From Ruegeria discodermiae (GTDB lineage Bacteria > Pseudomonadota > Alphaproteobacteria > Rhodobacterales > Rhodobacteraceae): a DNA stretch of 64,000 bases. Below the pieces are notes generated by a model, which was not told the DNA's origin, made no database searches, and worked only from the letters and a program-made list of their open reading frames with translations. Below, piece by piece: positions 38,417-49,231 of the stretch. Position numbers and translations under genes: made by a program. Numbering within the stretch: position 1 is the stretch's first letter; the number at the start of each line of letters is the position of its first letter. The DNA is taken from positions 62,001 to 126,000 of the forward strand of contig NZ_JAVAMO010000005.1 in NCBI RefSeq assembly GCF_030758345.1, given 5' to 3'.

Positions 38417-41296
38417 CTATTGCTGTTCGGGCACGAGGATTTCACGTTTGCCAACATGGTTGGCGGGCGACACGACACCTTCATCTTCCATCTGTTCAAC
38501 CAGACGCGCGGCCTTGTTATACCCGATGGCCAGTTTCCGCTGGATGTAAGAGGTCGAGCATTTACGATCCTTGATCACGATCGCAACAGCGGTGTCATAA
38601 AGCGCGTCCTCACCATCGGTATTGCCGCCGGTGTTCAGACCCAACACCGCATCGATATTGTCAGCCTTCTCGTCAGCAGGCCCCTCAACCACGCCACCAA
38701 CATAATCCGCAGGACCGAACTGTTTGAGGTGATTGACCACCTCTTCGACTTCCTCATCCGACACAAACGGGCCGTGACAGCGGGTAATCTTGGCCCCGCC
38801 CGCCATATAAAGCATGTCGCCCATGCCCAGCAGTTGCTCGGCCCCCATTTCGCCCAGAATGGTGCGGCTATCGACCTTGGAGGTGACCTGGAACGAGATC
38901 CGGGTTGGGAAGTTGGCCTTGATCGTACCGGTGATCACATCGACCGAGGGGCGCTGCGTGGCCATGATCAGGTGGATGCCGGAGGCCCGCGCCATCTGCG
39001 CCAAGCGCTGGATGCATGCCTCAATCTCTTTGCCCGCGACCATCATCAGGTCGGCCATCTCGTCGACGATGACGACTATGTAGGGCAGCTTCTCGGGCGC
39101 GAATTCTTCGGTCTCAAACACGGGTTCGCCGGTCTCGTCGTCAAATCCGGTCTGCACGGTACGGGAGAACATCTCGCCCTTGGACAGCGCTTCTTTGACG
39201 CGGCCGTTGAAGCCTTCGATATTGCGCACGCCCATCTTGGACATTTTGCGATAGCGGTCTTCCATCTCGCCCACGACCCATTTCAGGGCGACAACCGCCT
39301 TTTTCGGGTCGGTCACAACAGGGCTGAGCAGATGCGGGATGCCGTCATAGACGGAAAGTTCCAGCATCTTGGGGTCGATCATGATCAACCGGCATTCATC
39401 CGGCGTCAGCTTGTAGAGCAGCGACAGGATCATCGTGTTGATCGCCACCGATTTACCCGAGCCGGTGGTCCCCGCGATCAGCAGGTGAGGCATCTTGGCC
39501 AGGTTGGCCACAACCGACTCGCCGCCGATATCCTTGCCCAGCGCCAAAGGCAGGCTGAGGTTGCTGTCGCCGAAACCGCGGCTGGCGAGAATTTCGCGCA
39601 GTACAACCTTTTCTCGGTTTTCATTGGGTAGTTCGATACCGATCACCGAACGGCCCGGCACGGTCGACACCCGCGCCGAAAGGGCCGCCATCGAGCGGGC
39701 GATATCGTCAGCTAGGCCGATCACCCGGCTGGCCTTGAGGCCGGGGGCAGGCTCCAGCTCATACATGGTGACCACGGGGCCGGGACGGACCGAGGTGATC
39801 TCGCCCTTCACGCCGTAATCATCCAGCACGTTTTCCAGCATTCGCGCGTTTTCTTCCAGCGCCTCACCGCTCAGATGATGGCGTTGGATACCGGCAGGAT
39901 TGGTCAGCAGATTGAGCGGCGGCAGCTCAAACTCGCCACCATCCTCCTCAAAGGCCAGCGTCGGCTGCGCCTCGGCCTGAGCCCGGCGCGAGGGTTGCGG
40001 CGCCTTGCGCACGGGCTGCTCAACAACCGCCTTGCGTGGTTCGGCAACCGGAATCTGCGGAGCCATAGGCGCGGGTTCGGCCAAGGGCAAGGCTTCGATC
40101 GGGTCATGCGCGTCCATGTCGCCGGGGATGTCATGCAAGGTATCGACACCCTGCGGCGCCATCAGAGGCGGCTCGGGCGGCAATCCCATACTAGCGGTCA
40201 GCGGCGGCTCCGGCGGCAGGCCATTCGGCTCCCCCCTGTCGAGCACAAGCGGATCGGGACCACGGCCACGGCCCTTGGTCAGCGGGCGGGTCGGGTCGGG
40301 CGGTGGCGGTGCACCGGCGGCCTCTTTACGGCTGCGCACGGCGTCAGCGATCTTGGCACTGATCCGGTCGTCGCCCGGCATGTTGTCGAACTCGGCAACC
40401 GGCATCGCCTCGACCAGTTCGGGTTCCGGCATCGGATCGGCCCGGCGGATCAGCGAGGGCATACGGGCCAGCAAACCACCTTTAGGCTCGGGTGCAGGAT
40501 CCTCGAAAACAGGTTCTTCCAGCACCGGGTCAAGCTGATCCGGATAGGCGGCGTCGGGGGCATAATCAGCCATCAGGCGCGCATCGGCCTTGCGCTCAGC
40601 GCGCAGGGCCTGACGGTTGCGCGCCGCCTGCATGGTCGCGGCGGTCCCCCGGCCCAGAAGCGTCATCAGCGCGCCATACCCCATGATCAGGTTGATCCCG
40701 ACAAAGCGCAGGCCGCGTTTGACCTCCGGCCCGGTAAAGCCCATCACAAATGCGCCCAAAGTCACCATGCCCAATGCCATCACCAGTGACATCAGCTTGA
40801 CCATGAAATGCGAACCGATTGGCAGGAGCGTCAGCAACGCCCCCATCACCGTATCGCCAAAGAGGCCGCCCAGACCAAAGCTGTGCGTGGCCTTCCATTC
40901 GGCCCCGGGGACAAGGGTTGCCGCATAGATCGAGACCACGGCAATCCAGATCGGCGCAAAGATCAGCCGCGCAAGCGCGCGATCCTCGCCGGAATGGATG
41001 GCAAAGCGCAGGCCCCAGACGATCAACACCAGCGCGATCCCCCAACTGCCCCAGCCCACGATCATGAACAGCGGCGCGGCGATCGATGCCCCGAGACGAC
41101 CAGTCCAGTTCTGCACCGGCGCGTCGGTCGAGACCATCCAGTTGGGATCTTCAGGCGTATAGGACCCGATCATCGCCGCGGCCAGCAGCCCCAGCGCGAT
41201 CAGCGCGATTCCGATCAACTCCTTGCCCCGTTTCTCGATCGCTGCCTGCATATTGCTGTCCAGCAACGGATCGCGGCCCCGCGTGTTATATGCCAT
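38417..41296 (-). CDS. ftsK: DNA translocase FtsK
   Basis: A 959-residue protein. Residues about 25-210 hold four to five membrane helices. A proline-rich linker (about 250-460) follows, and then the motor: beta-domain FELPPLNLL, Walker [13 protein letters not shown] near residue 610, Walker [14 protein letters not shown], and the C-terminal gamma winged helix ([42 protein letters not shown]). It pumps DNA at the septum and activates chromosome dimer resolution. Start ATG 41296 has GAGGGTAGC before it. Confidence 0.96.
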   Translation of the reverse strand: MAYNTRGRDPLLDSNMQAAIEKRGKELIGIALIALGLLAAAMIGSYTPEDPNWMVSTDAPVQNWTGRLGASIAAPLFMIVGWGSWGIALVLIVWGLRFAIHSGEDRALARLIFAPIWIAVVSIYAATLVPGAEWKATHSFGLGGLFGDTVMGALLTLLPIGSHFMVKLMSLVMALGMVTLGAFVMGFTGPEVKRGLRFVGINLIMGYGALMTLLGRGTAATMQAARNRQALRAERKADARLMADYAPDAAYPDQLDPVLEEPVFEDPAPEPKGGLLARMPSLIRRADPMPEPELVEAMPVAEFDNMPGDDRISAKIADAVRSRKEAAGAPPPPDPTRPLTKGRGRGPDPLVLDRGEPNGLPPEPPLTASMGLPPEPPLMAPQGVDTLHDIPGDMDAHDPIEALPLAEPAPMAPQIPVAEPRKAVVEQPVRKAPQPSRRAQAEAQPTLAFEEDGGEFELPPLNLLTNPAGIQRHHLSGEALEENARMLENVLDDYGVKGEITSVRPGPVVTMYELEPAPGLKASRVIGLADDIARSMAALSARVSTVPGRSVIGIELPNENREKVVLREILASRGFGDSNLSLPLALGKDIGGESVVANLAKMPHLLIAGTTGSGKSVAINTMILSLLYKLTPDECRLIMIDPKMLELSVYDGIPHLLSPVVTDPKKAVVALKWVVGEMEDRYRKMSKMGVRNIEGFNGRVKEALSKGEMFSRTVQTGFDDETGEPVFETEEFAPEKLPYIVVIVDEMADLMMVAGKEIEACIQRLAQMARASGIHLIMATQRPSVDVITGTIKANFPTRISFQVTSKVDSRTILGEMGAEQLLGMGDMLYMAGGAKITRCHGPFVSDEEVEEVVNHLKQFGPADYVGGVVEGPADEKADNIDAVLGLNTGGNTDGEDALYDTAVAIVIKDRKCSTSYIQRKLAIGYNKAARLVEQMEDEGVVSPANHVGKREILVPEQQ

Positions 41297-41311
41297 GCTA
41301 CCCTCGTACCC

Positions 41312-42493
41312 TCATCCGTACACACAGTCGCGAAGCGTGATCAGCCCGCGCTGCAATTCTTCTTTTGGGGCCACCAAAGCGGCCCGGATATATGATGTGC
41401 CGGGATTGCCCCCGACCCCGTCCTGTGACAGGTAGGCACCCGGCAAAACCCGAACGCCGGTTTCCTGCCAGAGCTTCAGCGCCGTTTCTTCCCCGTTCTC
41501 GACCGGCAACCACAGGAAAAATCCGGCCTCGGGCGACATGTAGCCCTGCACATTGCCAAAGACCTCATCCGCGATTTTGTACTTCTCGCGATAAAGCGCG
41601 CGGTTTTCCTCCACATGTGCCTCATCGGCCCAGACCCGCGCGGCGGCAGCCTGCAGCGGCCCCGGCAAAGGTGCACCAGAATAGGCGCGCAACTGTTTGA
41701 CCCGCTTGATCGATTCCGGCCCGCCCGCGATCAGACCCGAGCGCAACCCGGCCAGGTTCGACCGTTTCGAGAGCGAGTTGAACAACGTGATGCGTTCAGG
41801 GTCCGCACCAAGCTCCTGCGCTACGGTCAGGATGCCGGTGGGGGCCTCATGCCGGTAGATCTCGGAATAGCATTCATCAGCGAAGATGCGGAAATCATAT
41901 TGCTCGGCCAGACGGATCAGATCAGCCCAGTAATCCCGGCTCGCCACCGCGCCCTGCGGGTTCGCGGGCGAGCAGATATAGGCCGCAGCGGTGCGGTTCA
42001 GGATGTCCGCGGGCAGGCTGGTGTAGTCCGGCAAATGCCCGGTCGCAGCCGTGGCCGCCACGAAATGCGGCTCCGCCACCACCGAAATCGCCGCCACCAT
42101 ATAGACCTGATAAAACGGGTTCGGGGTCAGGATGATCGGCTTCTGACCATTCTTCTCTTCCGGGCACAGCGCCATGGCCGCATTATAGAGCCCCTCGCGC
42201 GTGCCGTTCAGCGACATCACATGGGTATCGGCATCCAGCGTCACCCCATAGCGCCGCGCAATCCAATCGGTGATTGCCCCGCGCAGTTCGGGTGAGCCTT
42301 CATTGGGCGGATAGCCCTGAAACGTATGGGCGTTGTCGATGATGACTTGCGTGACCCAATCGGGAAAGGCATGTTTCGGCTCGCCAATGGTCATATGCAC
42401 AGGCTCACCGCCCGGCGTGTGATGGTCGAGCAAGGCGCGCAGGCGCGGGAATGCATAAGCCGGTAGGTTCGAAAACCGCTCGGGGAAATTCAT
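41312..42493 (-). CDS. Class I/II aminotransferase, possible N-succinyldiaminopimelate aminotransferase
   Basis: A 393-residue PLP aminotransferase. HMTIGEPKHAFPDWV near residue 35, YPPNEGSPELRGAI near 60, SPANPQGAVAS near 175, FADECYSEIYRH near 205 and the PLP-lysine motif SLSKRSNLAGLRSG near 245 are seen. Related proteins are annotated as DapC in this group, acting in lysine and diaminopimelate synthesis, but sequence motifs alone do not fix the substrate. It lies 15 bp upstream of ftsK on the same strand. Confidence 0.82.
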   Translation of the reverse strand: MNFPERFSNLPAYAFPRLRALLDHHTPGGEPVHMTIGEPKHAFPDWVTQVIIDNAHTFQGYPPNEGSPELRGAITDWIARRYGVTLDADTHVMSLNGTREGLYNAAMALCPEEKNGQKPIILTPNPFYQVYMVAAISVVAEPHFVAATAATGHLPDYTSLPADILNRTAAAYICSPANPQGAVASRDYWADLIRLAEQYDFRIFADECYSEIYRHEAPTGILTVAQELGADPERITLFNSLSKRSNLAGLRSGLIAGGPESIKRVKQLRAYSGAPLPGPLQAAAARVWADEAHVEENRALYREKYKIADEVFGNVQGYMSPEAGFFLWLPVENGEETALKLWQETGVRVLPGAYLSQDGVGGNPGTSYIRAALVAPKEELQRGLITLRDCVYG

Positions 42494-42601
42494 ATCAACT
42501 GCCTCAACACGGGATCATTGGCGTCCCGTTTTGAAGCCAAGTTACAGATGTGGCGCATGCCCGTCCAGACAAAGCATTGCCCGGGCTGGAAATTGTGGCA
42601 T

Positions 42602-43930
42602 TCAGGTCAGGGCCGCCTCAGCCGCCGCTCCCACCCGCAACAGCGCCTCTTCCTGGTTCGGCGGTGCCATAATCATCAGCCCGCAACTGGGCGTCCGGGT
42701 GGGCAGGGTCAGCGAGCAAAGCCCCATCAGATTGCCAACGCGCGTGTTGCGCAGGGCCAGAAGGTTCTCGGTGATGTAATAGTCGCGATCACAAAGCAAT
42801 CGCTCGCGATCCGGCGGCAGGATCGGCGCGGTCGGGGCCAGCACCGCATCGAACCCCGCTGTGGCCGCATCCCAGGCGGCGCGGCAAGCCTCAAGCCTGG
42901 CGCAGGCGGCGACGTAATCAGGGCCGGAGAAGCTCTTGCCCTGCCGGAAGCGTTCTAGGATTTCTGGAAACATCGCATCCGGGCGCGCCTCGATCACATC
43001 GCGCCACAGCCCGTAGGCCTCGGTGGTATAGAGCACGCCGCTCAACGCCATCGCGTCGGTCAACTCAGGCACTTCGAGTGGCACAAGCTGCGCACCAGCT
43101 TTCGACAGGGCCTGTAATGCGCCGTGAAACGCCTTGCTGGGCGCATCGCGGATATCGTCCATGACAACATTCTGCAGCACCGCAAAGCGGCGACCCTGCA
43201 AGGTGGCTCCGCGCAGATCGGCGGGGCGCCCGCCCTCCAGCAACGCCAGCATCTGCGCCGCATCCTCGACCGAGCGGGTCAGCGGCCCGATTGTGTCAAA
43301 CTTCAGACAGAGCGGCACAACGCCTTCAAGGCTCAGCCGCCCGGATGTGGTCTTGAGCCCCACAAGATCGTTCCAGGCCGCCGGAATACGCACGGAACCG
43401 CCAGTATCCGAGCCGACGGCAGAGGCCGCAAGATTGAACGCGACCGAGGCAGCAGCACCCGACGAAGAGCCGCCCGGCACCGCCGCTTCGACATTCACAC
43501 AGGGCGGTGTTGCGGTGATCGGGTTCAGGCCAAGACCGGAAAAGGCAAGCTCGCTCATATGCGTCTTGCCCAGACAGACGCTGCCCGTGGCGGTGGCATT
43601 GGCCAGCACCACGCCATCCTGATCGGGCACCCGGCCCTTGAGCAACGCGGAGCCGGATTCGGTCGCGACGCCCGCGCTATCCACCAGATCTTTCCAGCTG
43701 ATCGGCACCCCGTCCAGCTGCGACAGACGCTGGCCGGATTGGGCGCGCCTGCGGGCGGCTTCGGCCTCGGCCCGCACCCGGTCATGGGTCACGCAGGTGT
43801 AAATCCGGTCGCGATGGGGATGCGCGTCGATGGCCTCCAGATAGCACTCCGCAAGCGCCACCGGGTCGATCTCGCCCGCGGCGATGCCTCGCCCCAGATC
43901 GCTTGCCGTCATCGTAAGCCAGTCCTGCAT
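42602..43930 (-). CDS. Amidase-signature family protein
   Basis: A 442-residue amidase. The Ser-Ser-Lys triad is K80 (ISWKDLVDS), S155 (PGGSSSGAAA) and S179 (DTGGSVRIPAAW). Length fits single-domain amidases. The substrate is not evident; GatA is unlikely because gatB and gatC are absent. ATG 43930 has AAGGAG six bases before it; the frame is open further upstream. Divergent from the UbiH-type gene. Confidence 0.88.
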   Translation of the reverse strand: MQDWLTMTASDLGRGIAAGEIDPVALAECYLEAIDAHPHRDRIYTCVTHDRVRAEAEAARRRAQSGQRLSQLDGVPISWKDLVDSAGVATESGSALLKGRVPDQDGVVLANATATGSVCLGKTHMSELAFSGLGLNPITATPPCVNVEAAVPGGSSSGAAASVAFNLAASAVGSDTGGSVRIPAAWNDLVGLKTTSGRLSLEGVVPLCLKFDTIGPLTRSVEDAAQMLALLEGGRPADLRGATLQGRRFAVLQNVVMDDIRDAPSKAFHGALQALSKAGAQLVPLEVPELTDAMALSGVLYTTEAYGLWRDVIEARPDAMFPEILERFRQGKSFSGPDYVAACARLEACRAAWDAATAGFDAVLAPTAPILPPDRERLLCDRDYYITENLLALRNTRVGNLMGLCSLTLPTRTPSCGLMIMAPPNQEEALLRVGAAAEAALT

Positions 43931-43978
43931 CGCGTGCTCCTTCTCGTGGTGAACGTGACGGTAGCGACAGGACCGCAC

Positions 43979-45241
43979 ATGGACAATCCCGATCAGGCGC
44001 GCATAGTGCAACGCATGACAAAGACGCAAGATATCCTGATCGTGGGCGGCGGGCTGAACGGCCCGGTTCTGGCGCTTGCGCTGGCACAAGCCGGGCACAA
44101 GGTGGCGGTCATCGACGCCCTGCCAGAGCAAGCCCGCGCCGAGGAAGGCTTTGACGGGCGCGGCTATGCGCTGGCGCTGGCCTCGCAGCGGTTAATGGCC
44201 GCCATCGGTGTCTGGGGCCGCGTCGCCGATCACGCCCAGCCGATGCTGGAAATCAAGGTCACTGACGGTCATGCTGGTGCCGGGCCATCGCCATTCTTCC
44301 TGCATTTCGATCATGCCGAGATCGAAGAAGGCCCGATGGGATACATGGTCGAGGATCGTCATCTGCGCCCCGCCCTGCTGGCCGCGATGGGCGAGACTGA
44401 CGGGATCGACATCATCAATGAACGCCGTGTTGTTGCCCAGAGCACGGATCACACCGGGGCCGTCGCCGTTCTGGACGACGGTTCCGAGCTGCGCGGTGAA
44501 CTGCTGGTCGGTTGCGATGGGCGCGCCAGCGGTACGGCTGCGCGTGCGGGCATCAAACGCACCGGTTGGGATTACGGCCAGACCGCGCTGGTCTGCGCCA
44601 TCGAACACGAACTGCCCCATCACGGGATCGCGCATCAGTTCTTCATGCCGCCAGGCCCCTTGGCGATCCTGCCACTGACCGGTAACCGCAGCTCCATCGT
44701 CTGGAGCGAACGCACCGAACAGGCCAAGCGCATCAATGCCCTGCCTGAGGCAGACTATCTGCAGGTCCTGCGCCCGCGCTTTGGCGACTTTCTAGGGGAT
44801 ATCCGGCTGCGGGGCGGCCGCTTCACCTATCCGCTGAACCTGACCATTGCCAATTCCTTTGTTGGGGACCGGATGGCGCTGGTGGGCGATGCCGCCCATG
44901 GCATGCACCCGATCGCCGGCCAGGGCCTGAACGCCGGCCTACGCGATATCGGTGCGCTGGCGCAAGTGCTGACCGAAGCGCGCCGCCGGGGCGAGGATAT
45001 CGGCTTCGCTCCGGTGCTGGAGCGCTATCAGCAATGGCGGCGCTTCGATACCGCGACCCTGGCGATGGCGACCGATGCATTCAACAAGCTGTTCTCGAAT
45101 GACAATCCCGCGCTGAGACTGGCCCGCGATGTTGGCATGGGACTGGTTGGCTCCATCCCCGGCCTGCGCCGTGGCTTCATCCGCGAGGCGGCGGGGCTGT
45201 CCGGCGATCTGCCGCTGCTATTGCAGGGGCGGCAAATCTAG
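43979..45241 (+). CDS. UbiH/UbiF/VisC-type FAD-dependent hydroxylase
   Basis: A 420-residue flavoprotein monooxygenase. ILIVGGGLNGPVLALALAQAGHKVAVID is the FAD dinucleotide fold, LLVGCDGRASGTAARAGI the DG motif, and RMALVGDAAHGMHPIAGQGLNAGLRDIGAL the second FAD motif (GDAAH). It should hydroxylate the ubiquinone ring at one position, which cannot be told here. ATG 43979 has AGGACCGCAC before it; the in-frame ATG at 44015 (MTKTQDILIVGGG) lacks a ribosome binding site but starts nearer to the conserved part. Convergent with the MFS gene. Confidence 0.87.
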   Translation: MDNPDQARIVQRMTKTQDILIVGGGLNGPVLALALAQAGHKVAVIDALPEQARAEEGFDGRGYALALASQRLMAAIGVWGRVADHAQPMLEIKVTDGHAGAGPSPFFLHFDHAEIEEGPMGYMVEDRHLRPALLAAMGETDGIDIINERRVVAQSTDHTGAVAVLDDGSELRGELLVGCDGRASGTAARAGIKRTGWDYGQTALVCAIEHELPHHGIAHQFFMPPGPLAILPLTGNRSSIVWSERTEQAKRINALPEADYLQVLRPRFGDFLGDIRLRGGRFTYPLNLTIANSFVGDRMALVGDAAHGMHPIAGQGLNAGLRDIGALAQVLTEARRRGEDIGFAPVLERYQQWRRFDTATLAMATDAFNKLFSNDNPALRLARDVGMGLVGSIPGLRRGFIREAAGLSGDLPLLLQGRQI

Positions 45242-45242
45242 G

Positions 45243-45255
45243 CTGATCCGATCAG
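45243..45255. other. Inverted repeat between convergent ubiH-type and MFS genes
   Basis: CTGATC-C-GATCAG, 13 bp, contains the MFS stop codon (45252-45254). Too tight to form a normal hairpin loop and without T run. Confidence 0.2.
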
Positions 45256-46778
45256 GTCTTCGAGGATTGCAGCTTTTTCTCGTCCAGCAGGGCTGACAGC
45301 AGCAATCCGACAAGCGCGGACAGGCAGGCAAAGACAAAGGCCATATCCATCCCGCTGCCAAAGGCCGCGCCCAGCGCCTCTTTGATCTGAACGGCCTGCG
45401 CGGTGTCAAAGTGGCTTAGCACCGCCTTCGCCTGGTCGGTCGCCAAGGCACCGCCATTAATCACCCGCTGATCCGCCTCTGACATGTCGATCTTGTCGGC
45501 ACTCAGTTGCTGCGCCAGCCGGGACAGGCTGGACGTGTACATCAGCGCCGTTGCGAGGGCGACACCGATGGCGCCATAGACGAGATGGACCATGAAACTT
45601 AGCCCGCCCACCAGCCCCGCCCGCTCTGACTTCACCGCGCACATGGCCGCTGTCCCCGCAGGACCAATCGATAAGGTTGCGCCTATCCCAATCAGAATCA
45701 TCCCCGGCAGAATCTGGAAATACCCCAGCGCATTGGGAAGCAGCGCGATAGATACCGCACCCGCAGCACAAAGGGCAAAGCCGATAAGCAGAAGCCGCTT
45801 GGGCCCGAAATCGTTGTAAAACCTGCCGGACAGAACCGACCCGACACAGAGCAGGACCGTCAAAGGCAGCAGTCCCAGAGCGGATTGTAGCGACGACCAA
45901 CCCAGCGTTTTCTGCATGAATTGAGGGAAATAAAGAAATCCGATGAAAATTGCGGGAACCTGCAGCGCGTTCAGTGACAGGGTGATCATGAACTCGCGGT
46001 TGCGCATCATCTGCGGGATGATCAGCGGCTCTTTCACATGGTTTTCGATGACCGGAAACAGCAATACCATCAGGATGCTGACCCCGATCATCACCAAAAT
46101 CGGGGTCGAGGTCCAACCCAAATCGGCCCCAACATCGAGGCTGTAGAGCAACAAGAGCACGGCGATGGCCATCACGGCCACGCCCAGAAGGTCCAGATGC
46201 TCCTCCGGTTTGTGGGTGTCTTCTTTGGGCATCGTGGCACGAATGGCGATCGTCGATACAATGGCCAGAACAACGTTAGCGACAAAGAAGTACCGCCAGT
46301 CCCCAAAACTGATCGCGATGCCGCTGATCAGTGGACCAATCACATTGCCGATGGTCACACCACCCAAAATCAGCCCCATCACGAAGCCCTGTTCCTCTTC
46401 GGTTGCGATCCTTGTTGCGCCGAAGGCCAGCATGCAGGGCCAGATCAACCCCGCACCGATGCCTTGCAGGGCGCGGGCACCAATCAGAACCGTCAGATCC
46501 GGTGCGACCAGGCACAGGACCGAGGCCAGAAGGAAGATCACCAACCCGATCATCATCACCGGGCGGTGGCCATACATGTCGCCCAGCCGCCCACCCGTCA
46601 CCATGGTCATGGCAAAGAACAGCGCATAGATGTTCAGCACCCACTGGGTCGAGGTGATGTCGGTATCAAAGGACAGCTCGATCGCCGGGACCAGCAGCAT
46701 CGCGCCGGTGAAATCGATCCCGATCGCAAAGGCCGTCACCATCAGGGCGGCAATGCTCAATGTGCTTTTCTGATCCAT
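45252..46778 (-). CDS. MFS drug:proton antiporter, DHA2 (EmrB/QacA-like) type
   Basis: A 508-residue permease with about fourteen hydrophobic segments. The start MVTAFAIGIDFTGAMLLVPAIELSF and STQWVLNIYALFFAMTMVTGGRLGDMYGHRPVMMIGL carries motif A (GRLGDMYGHR). ARALQGIGAGLIWPC is motif B and GFVMGLILGGVTIGNVIGPLISG motif C of antiporters. The load exported is not known. No membrane fusion partner is adjacent. The lysR gene lies 61 bp upstream on the same strand and may regulate it. Confidence 0.9.
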   Translation of the reverse strand: MDQKSTLSIAALMVTAFAIGIDFTGAMLLVPAIELSFDTDITSTQWVLNIYALFFAMTMVTGGRLGDMYGHRPVMMIGLVIFLLASVLCLVAPDLTVLIGARALQGIGAGLIWPCMLAFGATRIATEEEQGFVMGLILGGVTIGNVIGPLISGIAISFGDWRYFFVANVVLAIVSTIAIRATMPKEDTHKPEEHLDLLGVAVMAIAVLLLLYSLDVGADLGWTSTPILVMIGVSILMVLLFPVIENHVKEPLIIPQMMRNREFMITLSLNALQVPAIFIGFLYFPQFMQKTLGWSSLQSALGLLPLTVLLCVGSVLSGRFYNDFGPKRLLLIGFALCAAGAVSIALLPNALGYFQILPGMILIGIGATLSIGPAGTAAMCAVKSERAGLVGGLSFMVHLVYGAIGVALATALMYTSSLSRLAQQLSADKIDMSEADQRVINGGALATDQAKAVLSHFDTAQAVQIKEALGAAFGSGMDMAFVFACLSALVGLLLSALLDEKKLQSSKT

Positions 46779-46839
46779 CCTGATCCTCCTGCGGGTTCAA
46801 TCGTTTAGCCGCGCTGCCTGCTTTGCAAGGAAAACGGAA

Positions 46840-47760
46840 TCACGGGGCTGGTCCGCGCGACTCCCAGACAGGCGCCTTGCCGATCCGGTTCAACAGGAAA
46901 TCCATGAAAACGCGTACTTTCGCCGACAGGACATTGGCCTTGGGATACACCAGCCAGAGAACCGAACGATCCGCCACCTCATGCTCGGGCAGCACGCGGA
47001 TCAACCTGCCTTGCGCGATCTCATCATGCACGCTCCAGAGCGAGTTAACCGAAATGCCCGCGCCAGCCAGCGTCGCCTGTTTTTGGCACGATCCATCATC
47101 CAGGATCAGCCGACAGGACGTGCCGCGCGGGTCAAAGCTGCCCTCCTGCCCCTGTGGTCCGATCAATGGGCGCGGGGATCGCCCTACGAAAGCTATCAAC
47201 TGGTGGGCACTCAGATCGTCTGGATGTTGCGGAATGCCATGCTGGTCCAGATATCCGGGCGCGGCACATAAGATGCGCCGGTCCTCGGCCAGCTTGCGAC
47301 CCTTGAGGCTGGTATCCTCAAGCGCGGAATTGCGCAGCGCCAGATCGAAGCTGCCCTCGATCAGATCGAAAGGTTTGTCCGACAGGCGCAGGTCCAGCGA
47401 AACACCGGGATGGGCCGCCAGAAACACCGGCAACAAGGGGGCGATATAGAGCTGCGCAAAACTGCTGGGCGCGGTAAAGCGCAGCGTGCCGGTCGCCTGC
47501 GGCGTTCGCTGGCCAAGCGCCGCCAGCCCTGCATCCTCCTGCGCCAGCATCTCGCGCGCGAAAGGCAGGAACTCGGCCCCCTCCAGCGATAGCGAGACCT
47601 TGCGGGTCGAGCGATGCAGCAGATCGGCACCCAGCGCCTTTTCCAGCTTTGCCAGTTTGCCGCTCGCCACTGCTGGGGCAAGCCCCAGAGCGCGGCCCGC
47701 AGCGCTGATGTTGAGCTTCTCTGCGGCAAGGACAAACAGGCGCAGGCCGTCAGTATCCAT
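46840..47760 (-). CDS. LysR-family transcriptional regulator
   Basis: A 306-residue LysR protein. Residues 1-60 are the winged helix-turn-helix (LRLFVLAAEKLNISAAGRALGLAPAVASGKLAKLEKALGADLLHRSTRKVSLSLEG). A linker helix and a substrate-binding domain (TGTLRFTAPSSFAQLYIAPLLPVFLAAHPGVSLDLRLSD) follow. It is close to the CrgA/AaeR-like subgroup. It is followed by the MFS gene and diverges from the DUF1330-SDR pair, either of which may be its target. Confidence 0.9.
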   Translation of the reverse strand: MDTDGLRLFVLAAEKLNISAAGRALGLAPAVASGKLAKLEKALGADLLHRSTRKVSLSLEGAEFLPFAREMLAQEDAGLAALGQRTPQATGTLRFTAPSSFAQLYIAPLLPVFLAAHPGVSLDLRLSDKPFDLIEGSFDLALRNSALEDTSLKGRKLAEDRRILCAAPGYLDQHGIPQHPDDLSAHQLIAFVGRSPRPLIGPQGQEGSFDPRGTSCRLILDDGSCQKQATLAGAGISVNSLWSVHDEIAQGRLIRVLPEHEVADRSVLWLVYPKANVLSAKVRVFMDFLLNRIGKAPVWESRGPAP

Positions 47761-47892
47761 TCAATTATATCCGTTATCTGAATTCTGAAGTCAGTATTGG
47801 ACTGTTTACCACAATATTACCCGCAAATATATGGGTGATACCTTTCAAGGGCCTTGCCTGCGAAGACCACACCAACAAAAAGGACGCGTAAA

Positions 47893-48195
47893 TTGGCATT
47901 CTACTCCGTGCTCGCCGTGACACCCACCACCGAAGATTGGATTCCTGATTACATTGGGCCCGCAAACGCTCTGGTCGCAGAACATGGCGGCAAATATCTT
48001 GCCCGAACCGCCAGCCATGAGCAGTTGGAAGGCAATGACCAGCCCTCCGCCCTGCGCATCGTCATCGAATGGCCCTCGCGCGAGGCCGCTTCTGGTTTTA
48101 TGAATGACCCACGCTACGTGCCGCATCTGAAGGCGCGCACGGCTGGCTCGACCAGCGTTCACTTCCTGATTGAAGGCAAGGACGATCTGGCCTGA
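47893..48195 (+). CDS. DUF1330-like small protein, TTG start
   Basis: A 100-residue protein with a ferredoxin-like dimeric alpha/beta pattern: [38 protein letters not shown]... [26 protein letters not shown]. This matches DUF1330 in order of strands and in the WPSREAA-F--DP-Y-P block. The frame is open to an ATG at 47854. The TTG at 47893 is preferred because AAAAGGA stands eight bases before it and the residues upstream are Lys/Thr-rich and unlike the family. Function not known. The SDR gene follows after 49 bp. Confidence 0.72.
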   Translation: MAFYSVLAVTPTTEDWIPDYIGPANALVAEHGGKYLARTASHEQLEGNDQPSALRIVIEWPSREAASGFMNDPRYVPHLKARTAGSTSVHFLIEGKDDLA

Positions 48196-48244
48196 CCCGC
48201 AAGACCCAGCGCAGGACCATCGCCGAGGATTGAGGATACCATAT

Positions 48245-49027
48245 ATGCAAAAGACAATTCTGATCACAGGGGCGACCGACGGGATCGGGCTGGAAACCGC
48301 CAAAAAACTGGCCGCTGAGGGGCATCACGTGCTGCTGCACGGGCGCAACCCAGCGAAACTCGACGCCGCAGCCGCGGCGGTCGGTGGCAAGACAGAAAGC
48401 TATATCGCCGATCTGTCGCGCATGGCCGAGGTCGAGGCACTTGCCGAGGCGATCACTGAGAAACACAACCGTCTGGACGTTCTTATCAACAATGCCGGTA
48501 TCCTGAAAGCCGCCGATCCCATCACCGAAGCCGGCATGGACATACGTTTTGTCGTCAACACGCTGGCACCCTATGTGCTGACCCGCCGCCTGTTGCCCCT
48601 GATGCAGGGCAGCGGCCGGATCATCAACCTGTCCTCGGCGGCGCAGGCATCGGTGGACCTGCGGGCCCTGGCAGGGGCGACCCGTCTGACGGATATGGAG
48701 GCGTATGCCCAAAGCAAGCTGGCCATCACCATGTGGTCGCGGGAACTGGCGGGCGAATTGATCGAGGGGCCGGTGGTTGTGGCGGTCAATCCCGGCTCGC
48801 TGCTGGCCAGCAAGATGGTGAAAGAGGGCTTCGGGGTGGCCGGGAACGACATTGGCATCGGAGCCGATATTCTGCACCGCGCGGCGCTGTCAGAGGAGTT
48901 TGCAAGCGCGACCGGGACCTATTTCGACAATGATGCGGGCCGGTTCGCCACCCCGCATTCCGATGCGCTTGATGCGGCGAAATCCGCGGCAGTGGTGCGA
49001 GCGATCGAGGCTGCTCTGGCGAAATAG
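48245..49027 (+). CDS. Short-chain dehydrogenase/reductase
   Basis: A 260-residue [26 protein letters not shown] is the cofactor loop, LHGRNPAKL suggests NADP preference, [11 protein letters not shown] is the NNAG motif, and [16 protein letters not shown] holds YxxxK. It resembles the retinol dehydrogenase/protochlorophyllide reductase-like SDRs. Substrate unknown. Probably cotranscribed with the DUF1330 gene. ATG 48245 begins MQKTILITG. Confidence 0.87.
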   Translation: MQKTILITGATDGIGLETAKKLAAEGHHVLLHGRNPAKLDAAAAAVGGKTESYIADLSRMAEVEALAEAITEKHNRLDVLINNAGILKAADPITEAGMDIRFVVNTLAPYVLTRRLLPLMQGSGRIINLSSAAQASVDLRALAGATRLTDMEAYAQSKLAITMWSRELAGELIEGPVVVAVNPGSLLASKMVKEGFGVAGNDIGIGADILHRAALSEEFASATGTYFDNDAGRFATPHSDALDAAKSAAVVRAIEAALAK

Positions 49028-49030
49028 GCG

Positions 49031-49231
49031 CTAGTCCAGCTCGCGCGCCTCGTCGATCAGCATCACTGGAATACCGTTGCGGATCGGAAAGGCGAGGCCC
49101 GCAGGTTTTGACACCAGTTCCTGGCGTTCGGCGTCATAGTGCAGGGTGGTCTGGGTCTGCGGGCAGACCAGCGCTTCGAGCATGTGGGGGTCGAAACCGG
49201 GCTCGGGGCGGTCTGTGCTGGCGTTACTCAT
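49031..49231 (-). CDS. Trm112/UPF0434-like small protein
   Basis: A 66-residue protein with [48 protein letters not shown], the Trm112-like fold. Only one cysteine of the zinc site remains (CPQT in place of CPxC, and ELVS in place of ELIC), as in many alphaproteobacterial members, so it probably does not bind zinc. ATG 49231 overlaps the stop of the upstream LON-domain gene by four bases. Confidence 0.87.
   Translation of the reverse strand: MSNASTDRPEPGFDPHMLEALVCPQTQTTLHYDAERQELVSKPAGLAFPIRNGIPVMLIDEARELD

Noticed and set aside
43124-45241. A 705-residue frame as a fused protein upstream of the UbiH-type hydroxylase
   Set aside because: The first 285 residues are antisense to the amidase and have no known domain; the conserved hydroxylase begins near 43979-44015.
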